Assembly (NCBI RefSeq): GCF_900634415.1
Contig: NC_041357.1
Location: forward strand, 11,552,191-11,616,190
Reading direction: 5' to 3'
DNA length: 64,000 nt
From: Cottoperca gobio
Taxonomy: Eukaryota; Chordata; Actinopteri; Perciformes; Bovichtidae
In this document: positions 1-13,080 of the stretch, piece after piece
Position numbering within the stretch: position 1 is the first letter of the stretch
Layout: each line of letters opens with the position of its first letter
The notes under the pieces: generated by a model
Told to the model about the DNA's origin: nothing
What the model saw: only the letters and a program-made list of their open reading frames with translations
Databases searched by the model: none
Made by a program: the position numbers and the translations under genes

Positions 1-123
1 TTTCAGGCAGGTGGATGTGTCTGCCTGATGATGACTGTTTGGGTGCTGCAGGCTGTGTGGCCAGCGCCATGATGATGTATGTACACCTGCCATGGCTTCT
101 GGCTAGCAGTCTCACAGCTGAAA

Positions 124-240
124 CAGTGGGGGGAAGGGGGAAAAGGGAAGGACAGGACAGGATGGAGGTAGGGAAGCGGGGGACAGGGAGAGAGGGGTAG
201 ACGCCTTGAGGGGCAATGCTGGGGGGAGGGGAAGAGAAAG
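124..240. repeat. G-rich polypurine tract
   Basis: The plus strand is almost entirely purine over about 75 bases, with G-runs of 6, 5 and 3 separated by short A loops near 128-147 and further G-runs up to 235. Such tracts can form G-quadruplex or triplex structures. No gene function is implied. Confidence 0.5.
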
Positions 241-3200
241 CTAAAGAGCCAGAGAGCTGTATCCATTATTAATGGTAGTTTGGTGTATGAAGAAAGAGAT
301 CTAATGTGGCCGCCAAGGTTGTAGTGCGTGTGTAATCGACAAAGACAGATTCTCTCACTGTGCCTCTTAAGGCTTTCCTATTCTGCTCTGCACACCATCA
401 TTCTCTTCTCTCCCAGTACATGCTGCCACGGTTTCTCAAAAACAAGAAATGTATTGGCCGGAGATTATCCTCACACAACAGGTAGCACAAAAGAGCCTCA
501 CAAAAGGAAATTAACGCTCATTAGTTGATGAAGGGATTTGACGAGACAAAAGTGAATATATTGAAATGGAATTAGAGTTTTATTGGTAATGTTGCCTACG
601 AAGCTCTGATGCAAGTGTGTGAATATGTGTCCAGTTTATTACATTTACATTCAACAAAGCATCCTTGACTAGGTCTGAATTTTGAACATTTCAACTGGTC
701 CAGATTCACCCACAAACACATTTAAAAAACAGATATTGAGGTGGTGCCAGTTTTCCTTGTGGGCACAATAAAAACTATTGTAGTCAAATATTTTCACACT
801 GAGCACATTCTTCAACATATAAACTGCTAATGAGCGTAAGTGGCAAAAATGTCAAGGGATATTTCACAGTGTGAGAATGATGCGGGCATCTTCACTGTCC
901 AAGTGCATGTTTATGTGTAAGATTAGTTTTTCTGTCATTTCCAGTCCTCTAAAAACAGGCCTGCTGTTGGCTTTGATTTTTAATGTAAGCTCAATGTTTA
1001 TGCCTCACTGCCTTGTAACAAGAGAAGGATGGTGTGAACAATGGGAATCAGGAAAAAGGAAAAGTCTTTAATAAAAGACGTAATGTACCTTAGGGTACTG
1101 GGGAACCCACTGAACCACAACTGTGCAGCGCCATATGGAAATAAATTAAAGTCTAAAGACACTTTAAACTAATGTCTGGGGTTGCAGGTACATGGAAAGA
1201 AGCCCTTTGGCCCAATACCAGCTGGGGCGAGCCAAATAACTCTAATACAATCTAATACAATTACACACATGGAGGTGTTGAAGGGGTTGACAGAGAATGA
1301 TGAAGCAGACATCAAACGCAGTGTTGATAAATGGAAAGCAGGGAGCGGCTGACCAGAGGAGGAGTCGGCGAGGGGAGTGGAAGGAGGAGGAGGGTGAGGC
1401 TGTTATTGATTGTACTGCCTGTGTTCTCGTGAGGAGGATGACGAGGGGAGGGCGGACGATGTGTGAAGAATGGCGGGCAGGGTTCGCCCCGCGGGCAGCA
1501 GTTAAAGCCATGTGCCCCCTGAGAACACACCAAACTAGCCTCCAATGAGCTGTCCATTGGTCACACTGAATATTTGATTGACACACACAACCAGTAACTA
1601 TGACTAACACCCTAACCGACCCATCCCCCTCAAATAAACACAACAATGCATCCAAGGCTGATTGAAATTCAAAAGCGAGCCTTGACGCCACAGGCACAGA
1701 CAGAGATGGGCAGAAGGAGGTGGCAGTTGTTGCTCACTAGGGTCTCATAAAAAACAGATGTTAAATCACTTAACAACTCCTAAATTAGTTGCTTGTGAAT
1801 CTGCTGGGACATGGGGACCCTATAACAGTCTGTGGACACAACGTGAATGTGTAGCATTTTCATGTGAAGTACAACATATCTCTTGAGGCTGAATGGACTA
1901 TAACAAAAAGGGAAGACGGCCTCACTGGGGCACATTTCTTCACATGCCACAATGCAAAAAAAGTGACTGCAAAGCTGCATTACATATCATTAGAGACAAG
2001 AAAGTGAATAAAGGAAATGCATGGTTTAACTGACAGTGGCTTTAGTTGACACCGTTCCACTCTGAAGGACTACCCCACCTAAAAATCAATTTATCGGAAA
2101 TGAGGACAAGAGCAGCTGGTGACTGACGATACCATGTGTGCATCTCATTTTCTGAGGGAGGCTTTGCTGGAGGATTTATCCCCAACTCTGATCTCATTTC
2201 CTTTTCATATGCTACTAAATCCCAGGTAAGGCCGACATTTGGGATGATACAGGGAGAGTGGTCAACTCACTCAGATTGGACTCCTGGAATTAATCTGGGA
2301 AAATCCTCAATGCTAACCTGCTTAGTCGTGATTTAATCTAGGGGTAAGATATCAATTACACTAAGCACAAAATGTGGGCCAGATAACCACTGATCCCTTA
2401 CCCAACAATTAAACCAGAATGTCAATCTGGAAACTGGTTCATTGGATTCTTGGTGCATAATTGGCATATATTACTTTAAAACATAGCAGATGCTCATTGA
2501 AGAAAAAGCTAATGGCTCAGGGGAGAAAGTGTGTATTACAGCAACACACACACCCAATTGAATTTTGTCTAATGAGAAGTAGGATTTGTAGTAGTTAACT
2601 AAATCCCTACTACATTACCAATCTTCTCTGAATGCAGGTCAGCTCAAATACGCTCATGCTCTACGACACTGAAGGTCAAAACAACTTTCCCCTGGATTTA
2701 AGCAACGCTGTCTGGCTGTGAGGCACACCTGCATTCCACAGAGAGAAAATGAGGATGTTACAGCGAGGTGAGGTTAGCAAATAGTAAACACGTTGACATG
2801 GAGGACTGCAATTGGTTTCACACAGCACTTACGGTGCAACAACAATGGGTGACTCATGTACTCATTTTTTCCATCACTCACTCACATACGTGGGCTATGT
2901 GTTGCACGTAAGTAATGCAAGCGTGCATTATTACAGATTCAAACTGTGAGCTCCAATTTCACACAACTGGGTCAGTTAGGACATGGTCGAAACAGCACAA
3001 AAAATCTAAAGCCTCATTAGCTGCTTTTTTGGACCACACCTACTGTTTGCTACCTTTGAGCTATTTTCAACTAACCAAGAGAAAAGCCTGCTTTTATCAC
3101 CTAACCTAGTTCGGTCAATTAGGAACACAATGAGCATCCTGCACGCTCCTGTGTGAATACAGTTCATTTCCTGCCTTTATTGTTACAAGTGCAGGGCTCA

Positions 3201-4463
3201 TTCAAAAGTGGATGAAACGGGGAGAGGCCCAGACACTATTTACTCAGCAGGGAGAGACACGAGTCCCTGGCTTCCTAATGGCTTCCTGCATTTCACACAA
3301 TTGTTTCCCCTCAGGAAATCTTATCAATACAGAATGCCGCCACGTTGACCAAATAACCCACAACACACAGATTTAATTAAGTATATTTGAATGGGAAAAT
3401 TACTTTTTTTTGTTCCTTTAACTAACATTTCTAAAGAGGTAGCCCTGTGAGGTGACTAGCTTAACGCTGACTGCAAACATGTGAAAACTAGCCAAGTAAC
3501 ATGCATTAAACTCCAAAGCCATCATATTTACAGGTAATGCGTGCGTTTAATCAATGTAGAGAAATAACAGGACATTGTGTCTTAAAGAGCAGTTATCTTA
3601 AACACAGGAGCTACTTTTTGGACCAACAAAAACTAGGTCCAGAAACTACACACAGTACAAGTCCTGTCCCAATTTTGGCAGAATTTGTATTTTTTTTACC
3701 TGCAAAATCCAGCTGCCTCTTTGATGTGCTAGCTGTCTTGCTAAATAATAAACAATGCCCTTGTAAAGAAGACAGTTTTAGAGTTGCTGGGTAAGCAAAT
3801 CCTTTTTTACTTTTGTGAGAGACTAGACATTTCCCCCTGCTTCAAAGCCCGATCTCCATATTCAATGCATAGAAATTAAATTATTATTGATTTTCAAACT
3901 CAAACTCTTGGTAAGACAACATATAAGTGAATTTCCCAAAATGTCAGAGTATTCCTTAAGAGCATTTGAATGGCCTGGTAAATTCCATAAGACCTACGAG
4001 CACAGGATGATAATGGAACAAAAGCCAACTATAGATTTGTAGCCTTCACATCTTCAGCACTGCCAGTTGTATTTCTGATGTTACATAGGAGAAGGGGTTA
4101 ACACAGTTAACCTTATACACCATACACATGAACCACAGGTATGTGTGGGACTAGCAGAAACACAGCCTATAAAATCCACACTCAACCTCCGTCTAGCACG
4201 CAAGGAATGTTCTCTGAGCACTTCACTATCAGCGTTGAGCCAGGAGGGGCTATCCTCGCCTCTCCTTTGAAGTCTGTATGGGAGAAAGGCAAAATGTGAA
4301 AGAGGCAGTAATAGTGAGCTAGAGCCAAGAGGCTAGCTATTGCGAGGTCAGCCAATTTATTTCTCATTAGAAATTAATTACCGACATAGCCAGTCCGAGG
4401 GCCAAGCCACAGTGTCGCTAGGCATCCCATACATTGCCCCACGGGGAGCACTTGAACCTCTGA

Positions 4464-4490
4464 CCCCCCTTCCCCCCCACCCCACCCCAC
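4464..4490 (-). other. Potential G-quadruplex (minus strand)
   Basis: The plus strand has C-runs of 6, 7, 4 and 4 bases separated by loops of 2, 1 and 1 bases. On the minus strand this is a textbook four-tract G-quadruplex motif. It sits in the GC-rich block 4430-4620, which stands out from its AT-rich surroundings. Confidence 0.55.
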
Positions 4491-5007
4491 CACCACGGTC
4501 GTTTGGGGCCAAAGGGGTGCGTGACATGGCCCTGGCCCTGAGACACTGCCCCGCCAGGCTGGGAATGCAGTGGCACTGTGGGGGGATTGAGAGAGGGACA
4601 AAGAAGGGGAAGAGGGGCTCCATTGATTCAGGGCTCATTGGGTTGGAGCTTCATTATTAAGTCCCCTGTCACTCTGCAACAAAAAGCACCCCACGGGCTA
4701 TCAGTGGCTAATAAAACCACCACCCTTTATAACTCAAGACCACTTCTGACATCTTCTTTTGAGGAGAAATGAAAGTGTGCAGCGTGGTCCTCGGCTTAAT
4801 GAAAGTACTCGCATCTTTCAGCTGAATGAACAGTTTCTTCATTCTGAACATGTGAAAAAAGTGTTAAACCCGACTTGAATTAATGTGCTTTCACACCTGC
4901 GTAATTAGATAATGTTGGGTGAGTTTTTATTTAGACTTGCAACACTTCACTACAATATTATACGGCATATGGCACAAACAGACTGCAGGACATATTTGAG
5001 AATCTTG

Positions 5008-5116
<109 letters not shown>

Positions 5117-5370
5117 CTTTGAGTGAATTTGTTCAGCAGGTGTCCTGAATGCTTGAATGACATGCTTATGCACTCAGGACTAATTTAAACCACTCCAGGT
5201 AAATGAAGTATGAAAGCAGAAAGAGCATTTTTGCTTTTTTTCCTGACCAGTAATTCAACCATTTGGATTGTTGGTTACAGAGAAAAGGTTGTACAAGAAG
5301 AACTCACTTGATACTCACATTTCTCATGAGAGAAATATAATTATTCACATTGTGAATGATGGTTTTACAA

Positions 5371-5490
5371 GAGCTGCAACTTGTTGTCTTGTTTTACCCA
5401 AAAATATTTTGTTTTAAGATTGTTTAAACGATTAGTTATCAAAATAGTTACCGCTTCTTCTGCCAATCAATTAATCGTTTCAGCTGGAGT
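5371..5490. mobile_element. Decayed hAT-like non-autonomous element fragment
   Basis: The block begins with GAGCTGCAAC and ends with GTTTCAGCT, imperfect inverted ends seen in common teleost non-autonomous DNA elements. The interior carries the characteristic GATTAGTTATCAAAATAGTT and CAATTAATCG motifs. No target-site duplication is evident. The family assignment is from memory. Confidence 0.5.
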
Positions 5491-5785
5491 TCGATCCACA
5501 TAGCTCCACTGCCTGCTGTTCATGTTGAAAAGCTAATGTTTAGCAAGCAGAGTTTCACATTTTATTCAAGAAAAGAATAATGCTGCTGAATCTAACATCT
5601 ACCAAATACACATGCTAATTTCACTCATAATGTCAACGCTTGCATTCATTTATTCATGAAGGTCAAAGATCCTAATTCTGTGCATCGACACAATCTGATT
5701 ATGACCATCATGCATCCACACTGCACCACCTGTCAACTCTCTCAAGGTTTGCATTGCCCATACGGCTGGATTGCTTACTGACAAC

Positions 5786-6031
5786 AATTTAGTGAACAAC
5801 AATTTTGGTAATCAATGAATCATTAGCCATTTATCAAGCCAAAAAAACAACAACATTTGCTTGTTCCTGCTTCTCTATCTTCAGGTTTTGTGCTGTTGCT
5901 CAGACAAAACGAGCACATTAAAGATGCTTTCATTGGGTCTTGGGACTACATGGTTAATCAACCAATCAAAACTAAATAATAAACAAATCAATAATGAAAA
6001 TGGTCGTCGTACTAGTTGCAGCCCTATTATA
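5786..6031. mobile_element. Teleost non-autonomous DNA element, 3' part (TTGCAGCCCTA end)
   Basis: The right end reads TAGTTGCAGCCCTA, the inverted complement of the TAGGGCTGCAACTA ends of a very common fish element. The interior also fits: a TTTGCTTGTTCCTGCTTCTC segment, a GGACAAAAC-like segment, AATCAACCAATC and AATAATGAAAATGGTCG. The copy is diverged and has no coding capacity. The left end is poorly defined. Confidence 0.6.
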
Positions 6032-7210
6032 GAAAAATCAAGCCAAACTAGATTCTAATCAGGCTTGGAAGAAAAACCCTGTGTGCCCAAACATGTCATG
6101 GACCTAGCGTGATTGAAAAGGAGGGAATAAATGAACAGACAAGTTCACCTGTAGTCATTAATGTTCATCTCCCTGTGTTCTTGATGGGACACCTCATTAA
6201 GAATCTGTTGGTAGCAGCTGGCTTGCTATCCCACCCCATTACTGCCCCACCATGCCAAAACCTCTGCCACTGGCCCGCCCACCCCATCCCCCACTGCAAA
6301 CACGTCCCTCGTGTCTCATATGACATCTGTGTCTCGAGGTCCTGTGATGGAATGCTGCTCGCCTGCTATTCCTCCGCAGGTGCTCCCTGCTGGCCGCCAT
6401 CCATTTTGCAGCCATGCTGGTGCTGTGGCTGAGTGACCTGTCACAGGCTGAGGAGTAGGAGGGAGCGAATGGAGTCAAGGTTCAAGGGACAATGGTTAAG
6501 GAATCAAAAGGGAACTGATGCAGCTGCTTTCCATCACTGCCCGTTGTGTACACTTCGAGTTGGATTAAATCCTCACCTCTAGGAGTTTATGCTCCTGCCT
6601 CCAACTTGCTTATCCTTCACACCAAGCTCATCCTCCTCTTCCATATTAGACAGAGGAAGGGACGTGTCTGAATTTAGACACAGCTCAAGCGATTGTGTCG
6701 TCCCAGATGCTGCTCTCAGGTTCTGTACAACGTCATCCAACAGCGATTGAAACCCAGCTGTACTACATGTGTCATTTTGGCACGGTGCCAAAGAAAGTAA
6801 ACTATATTTATTCTCCACTTTGTAGTCATCAAAAGAATTTCATCAGACGTGCACATCAGAGAAATGCTCAGAGTCTGAATAACTGAATATTGTGCAATCT
6901 TCCTCTGTATTGTGTAAACCTGTCAGAAACCTAACTTTATTCTTCTCACTATCTTAAGTTTGATATAACAGCCAAACCTCGTCTTTTATTAGGTTCAATA
7001 AAAAAAACATACTAGCCGAGATTATCATCTTCCCAAAAGATCAAGGACTAGCATACACATTAGGAAAAGGGCACTCTAACTGAGGGGAGAGGTAGTAACT
7101 GCTGTCCACGTGCATGGCAGGAAGTGTAGTCCTCACATCAAAAACAAGGACAACCTCAAAGCAGAGTCTTGCACTGCTAAAGTTATTTTGGGGTCTGGGA
7201 TGTCGAGCAC
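6032..7210. other. Non-coding stretch
   Basis: There is no recognisable gene or repeat. The segment around 6239-6478 is GC-richer and open in several frames, but neither strand gives a plausible protein or paired splice sites. Confidence 0.4.
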
Positions 7211-7330
7211 TAGGGCTGTACAGAACGTCTTTTTTAATTTTATTTTCATTTGAAGCTTCTATTGAGGTTTTTGCATGCAGCTTCGAAGGTCTGTCAATTT
7301 TGTGTTATGTGGTTATATAAATGTAATTTA
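7211..7330. mobile_element. hAT-like element fragment (TAGGGCTG end)
   Basis: It starts with TAGGGCTGTACAGAACGTCT followed by a T-rich stretch and paired GAAGCTTC / GCTTCGAA motifs, typical of teleost hAT-type non-autonomous elements. The right boundary and target-site duplication were not found, so it is probably truncated. Confidence 0.5.
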
Positions 7331-7550
7331 TGGTGCCGTTACATTGCTGCTTGACGAGCACGTTAATACAGGTGCGTGCAGTATTGTGACAGCAATCAGT
7401 TTTTTGACCACAGTATAATTATTTGTTTAAAAAAAAAAAAAAGGATAAACCCCAAGCAGAATATTTCGTTAGATAAAAACATGTTGTGAATTTTGTAATT
7501 ACAACATCTATTAATCTTGACTATGAATTACAATTACAGAGATGCGCTCG

Positions 7551-7551
<1 letters not shown>

Positions 7552-7606
<55 letters not shown>
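7552..7606. repeat. (GT)n microsatellite, about 55 bp
   Basis: Uninterrupted dinucleotide array. Confidence 0.97.
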
Positions 7607-7607
<1 letters not shown>

Positions 7608-10295
7608 AGAAAGAGAAGGTAATACACGCAATGTTTCTGTCAGTTATTAATAACAATTCGAATGAGCTTCATTTTATTTCTGATTTCTCCAGAAAAAAAC
7701 AACAACATATTTATGTTGTCACCAGCTGCCCGCCTGTATTTTATTTATATGTATCCGTGCCCACACCCGTGCATTTATATGAATGTGTGTTTTACGCTTC
7801 ACACAACTCTTTTGCGGTTACACACGAATACCGGACCCGGTGCTGGACTCTGCCTCAAAGACTATTCAACTCTGCTGTCATTTTAGGAACTTGAATGCAG
7901 GTCTTGGTGCACATAAATCACAAGCAATGAAGACCCTTCCAGAAGCTCTTTTTTTTTTAATATAATATTGTAATAAAAAAGCAGCCCCAACACCTCACTT
8001 AACCACTTATGGGTTGATATTTTCATCAACAGTAAAAATGCATTCACCACGGTGGTACAGTAAATCAAATTTTAAGAAGCAATTAGCATTTCGGATAGCC
8101 AAGTTTACGCTTATTTTGTGTTAGAGCTGAGAAACATTTATATTAAAGAAGAAAAGCCATCGTCTTTCAAGTAAGTGCTGCTGAGGGACACATTTATTCA
8201 ACTGTGAAGGGCAAAAAAAAGAAAGCAGAATCAAAAGAGACAGCCAATTCCATTACATCATGGCAATGTATTAAAAAAGGCATAAAGCAGTAATTTCACC
8301 ATTTCAGCTGCCGCTCTTGACCTCTGTTAGCTTTAGATGAGCTCAGAGCTGAGGAGGAACTGGCTCCAATAACATGGTAAGAAGTCCCTGCAGTCAGTCA
8401 CTGCAGTCAGTGGAGCCCCATGCCAAAGGGGAGCTCCCAACAGCACAAAGGAGCCTCTATCTAACGCTGAACTTTTCAAAGAATCGTTTCAGCTTGGATT
8501 TAGCAGCAGAAACATCAGTTAATACCAGGAGAATTTTTCCAGGGGTCACCATAGCAGCAGGTGAAATCAAAACAAATCCTGGGAGGTTGAGTAGAGAGGC
8601 TCCGAGAGGAACTGGGACACGAGCTGATATATACACGACTAGCACAGAAACTTCATCGGTCTTAACGCTAAACCCTAAACTGTTTAAACTTAAATGTCTG
8701 AGACTCAACAACCCTGAAGACGGCTGTGCTTCGCATGCTGAGACGGTGCCGTGAAAAAATGACACCTTCTAATCTTGCTGAAGCATAAAAGACACTGTGC
8801 CTGCTATGTTTGAACGTTAAGTGGTTTTCTATGGATTTACATTACATAAACCGGACCAAACTGTTTTTGTAAAACAGACCAAGAAAAAGGAGAAAATACA
8901 GAAACATCAAACAGAATTAATTTGGCACGTCTCCATATTTAGAAATCTTGGTTAGAGTTGAGCACTGGCATCGAATTGGGTTGTGTGCCATCTAGCAAAG
9001 TTGTGTAACAAATTCTCAAAAAGGGCTTGCCAGTGCACATGTCAATATTTTCCAGTGGAAAACATGAGGTTTTTATTTATGTGAAACTTGTAAACTCTTT
9101 TCATAAGCACATTTTTAGAAATCAAAGTTCTTTGACAAACCCTCACCACACAACTACCAATCTCTTTGCAATTCACAAAGTTATAATTTTGTCTTTAACT
9201 AAATAAAAACTACATCACAATAAAACAGTTTGGCCTATAATAATATAAGTGGGTTGCTTCCTCACCTTTCTGTTTCTCAAAATATGTGCTCATCGCATAA
9301 TACTGAATCAATGACACCAAGGTTGCTAGCTGTTATATGGAATAAACGCAAGGATAAATCAAAACGGTCTAATTTCTCTCCATCTTCTCAGTGAAAGTAG
9401 GTAAACACGATTTTTTTTCCCTTTTTGCTGGAGAGTGAGTTCAAGATGGGAAACTCTCTGAACCTTGTTGATGAAACAGCTGTTCAACCCCAGATGGGTG
9501 GCATCGCCTATACAAATACCCACCCAAACATATACACACACATCCCACCATGTCTAAAGCTGCCAAGAGCCACAGGCCAGGCACAAGATTATGGCAGCCA
9601 GCTCGATTGAGCAGCGCTCACAATCCTCTCTCTGTGACTGACTGCCCCCACACCCTTTCAGCACATGAAAAGTCCCTTTGACTGAATGAAGGCTGAGAGG
9701 CTCTATGTGTACATGGTTGATTGATACTTTAGGAGTGAATGTAAGATCTCTCCGACATACACATAGTGGTAAATCTAGCAACAATAATATGATTAGTAAA
9801 ATGGAATAAGACAGTGTCCGAGGTTAGAAAGACAAGAAATAGTTCAGTCTCAATATGAATCTTGTATTGCTTGGGCACTAAAGGGCCACGGGATCCATAA
9901 ACACAATCCTGGGTTGGGCATAACAAGATTCAAATTGCACTATCCATACTGGACAATTGTAATGAACAAAAATCCTTATATTGGAAAATTTGCATTGATT
10001 CTGTATTTGCCTGCATTCTCTTTGAAGCACTAGCTACTTAACAACTGCACTACACCATGAACTCCATTATGGAGAATACATCCAGGTTCATTCATCACAC
10101 CCTGGACGTCCTCCAAGAAGACGCCAGAAAATAAATTCATGTCTGATAGCTGCAGGATGTTGGAACTCCAGCAGGTACAGTGCAATTAAATGAAGGTTAT
10201 TAATTCAAGAAGAATACGAGTCTCTTAATTTACAACGAGGGCTGCTGCCAGGATTGAAACCAGCCACCTCACAATTACATCAAATATACATTACG

Positions 10296-10296
<1 letters not shown>
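7607..10296. other. Non-coding stretch
   Basis: Frames of about 100-126 residues at 8374-8765 overlap on opposite strands and look like chance openings in a slightly GC-richer segment. An 11-base direct repeat (CTGCAGTCAGT) lies near 8388-8411. I recognise nothing else. Confidence 0.4.

Positions 10297-10391
<95 letters not shown>
10297..10391. repeat. (TA)n microsatellite, about 95 bp
   Basis: Pure TA array lying directly beside the hairpin at 10438-10532. It may have grown inside or at the edge of the DNA element that contains that hairpin. Confidence 0.97.
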
Positions 10392-10393
<2 letters not shown>

Positions 10394-10437
10394 TTGAGAG
10401 TGAAATTAAAATTTCCTTTCTGATTTTAAAACGTCGA

Positions 10438-10532
10438 CTTAGTCTCGAGCCCCCGGTACCGACAGACTGTAGAAAAACCAATCCGTATTGTTTTTTCTAC
10501 AGTCTGTCAGTACCAGGGGCTCGTTGACTAAG
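10438..10532. repeat. Long near-perfect inverted repeat (hairpin)
   Basis: The left arm 10438-10480 and right arm 10489-10532 pair with only a few mismatches around an 8-base loop. The inner part (CCGACAGACTGTAGAAAAA against TTTTTTCTACAGTCTGTCAG) pairs almost fully. The right flank, up to the ACATCCCTA at about 10588-10596, resembles the end of a teleost hAT-type non-autonomous element (TAGGGATGTC in reverse). It is therefore most likely the palindromic interior of a MITE. A transcribed hairpin RNA is possible but unsupported. Confidence 0.75.
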
Positions 10533-10596
10533 TAAGTCACATGGTCTTTTGGAATCGACTTGGTATCGAAGTATGGGTTCTCACGACATCCCTACT

Positions 10597-12984
10597 CATT
10601 AATGATTTTTTATCTTTTTCCCCTTCTTAAACATTTGGGAAGGAAATGACAGTGGTTTGTCATCCTTCAGGTTTATTCAACCGTTAAGACATGCTGTTGT
10701 AAGATAATATCTCAGTAGAAAATCTCTTTGTCATTGAAACATTCCAATAGAGATAGCGTATCATTTTTCACACCTTCAACAAAAATGCTGTAGGTATATC
10801 CGCTTTGGAATATCAAAATCTGATTTCAAAGATTATCACCAGACCAACAACTCCAACTTTGCACAAAAATACAAAAACAAAGCCAAAATTGTCCTTCAAT
10901 TGCCTCGTAATCACCCAAATGTCAACTAGACTTTGCTTCAAAAATGTTAAAATAAAACATTTAGAATTTTTTATTTTTAAATCAAACAAGGGCATGATCT
11001 TATTAAATGTCTGTAATATGCCCCCCAGGGCTGTAAAAACGTTCACTCATTAGTCCAGGCTCATCTGAGAAGCACAGCTTGCATGTGTCATAATCCTATG
11101 CAGCTGCCACTACAGACAGGAGACACCACGACAGGAGCTCGGCAGAATCAAAATAGCAAAAGTTTGTGAAAAAAATTCAGGGAAAAAAGTCCTCACTGTC
11201 CTGCTGTGCTTGTATAACGATTCCTTTTCGAAGGGCCACAGAGCTCATTCCTTCAAGGTTTTGCTTGAATGCCAGGCCAGGGGAAAATACTTCTTTGCTT
11301 GCAGTACAATACTTACATCTAACGTCAGTGAACTCTCTGCCATTTGCTGCAGTCATGCTGCAGTTATAAAGAACTTGCACTGAAACACGGTAGCTTGACT
11401 GCTGCAAGCAGTAAAAACCTGGACAATGCCATGCTGTCCTAAATAACATGACCAACTGTGACTGCAGTCTGCAAGACACCTACTACACATAATACAACCG
11501 TAACAAGTCATTTTGGCCAGTTTGTGTGCTGCTCTGGTAAAAGCCTCCATTAACAATTGGTAATTATTTGTTTTTGGTTCAATATAAACTCTTGACTTAA
11601 CCACAGCAATATGAAATCGGTGCAGAAATGTTTTCGCCTGATCAGAAGATGCACTCATGGACATTCTGCTACAAATCCAACAGAAGTATGAACATAAACC
11701 GACCAATAATTGTTCATTTCAAAACAATTTATTTTCCTAGTTGACACCAACCTTAACTGCAAAAGCATGCACCAACATAACACAGACAACTTGAGGAGCA
11801 GAGCTTGACCAGTGTAGTTCTCCAGAGCCCGGCAGAAGTCGCCTTATAGCTGAAGCGCATAGCAGCATAATGAAAGAGATGCCAAACTAGACTCTTATTG
11901 ACATGTAGCCATAATGTCAGTGTCTTCTTTGTATGCTTTGCTTGCACTGCTGCTGTGTGCGTCAGCTCCATGGAAACTGAAAAGACTCTGCTCTCCCAGT
12001 GGTCATTAAGCCTGAGCATCAGTCAATCACAGCAGAATGGAGAAACCTGGGGAGCACAGCAGCACCTCAGAGAATTAGACATTTTACATTTTGCTCTCTT
12101 TCTTTTTTTTAACTAAAAAGAAACCGTGGAAATCAGTGAGGCAAACATGTTTCCAGCAATGTCTCCAGTAAAAGACAACAATATTGTTGAAGCTACGTCC
12201 CTCAGGTTACCATAAAGTCTCAAAGGACTCATCACAGGGCAGTATGGACAGCTTTATGGCCTCTTGACACTTCTTTTCAAACACCCCCAAATGTTTTTCT
12301 GATTTTTTTTTGTCTTGACATGAAAGGTCCAGCAGACACAAAGGAGACACATAGCAGTCAGATTGGAAAGGTGCAGAGTCTGAGATCTTTTTGTCACAGC
12401 AGGAACACCTGAGGCCGAGAGAAGTTCAGCTTTTAAGAGGAGAACACTTGATGTGAGCCGCCTTTTGTGAACTGACCAATCACAAACACCAAATAGGCAG
12501 GCTTTCAAAGCACAGAGAAAACTGATGGTTCAGGACATCACCTATATAGCCTTCCTCTTTTGTGCCACATTCAATCAAAGGGTTTTCCTGTGTCCAGAGA
12601 GCAGGGTTCCCCCTGGAAGTTGATTATTGTTGTGTTAAAAAAATAACTTTAGTCTCTGCCAGCACATAAAAAATATCCTGTTAGAATTGATGGAGCTGGT
12701 GGACAAAGAACTATATAAATAAAAGGTGGACCGGTTTTAGCATTAAAAAAAAGCATAGCTGATGAATACGAAAATTCGATTCAACTTCAACCCAGTGTTT
12801 GAATGGCAGAGGAGTTTGTTTCCAACGATCCCAAATAGAAAAAAAACTTTTGTTTTCTGTGCTTTTTACATCTGTGTAGGAGTACCTGTGGTACCACCAC
12901 CACAAACAACAACCCCAGAGAGCATAACGGTTTGCAAACATGCCTGAAAGGCCTATTATCAGTATGTATGAAAATATGGTGAAT
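10597..12984. other. Non-coding stretch
   Basis: There are several minus-strand frames of 60-117 residues (for example 11177-11479 and 11353-11706), but none shows a familiar domain or paired splice sites. I see no repeats that I can name. Confidence 0.4.
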
Positions 12985-13080
12985 GTTACAGGTGTAAGAA
13001 ATAAATCGCTACAATGTCTCATCGCAATATTATGCGTTATTGAGAATACGATTCTCAAAAACACTATCGCTTTGAATTAA
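12985..13080. mobile_element. Possible DNA-element fragment
   Basis: The segment GGTGTAAGAAATAAATCGCT, followed by TCGCAATATTATGCGTTATT and ACGATTCTC, resembles the terminal part of a teleost hAT-like element. No matching second end was established; a CACCCCTACTCACC at 14146-14159 could be the decayed partner. Weak call. Confidence 0.3.

Noticed and set aside
1242..1697. 151-residue minus-strand frame
   Set aside because: No domain, no splice sites, opposed frames also open; GC-driven chance opening.
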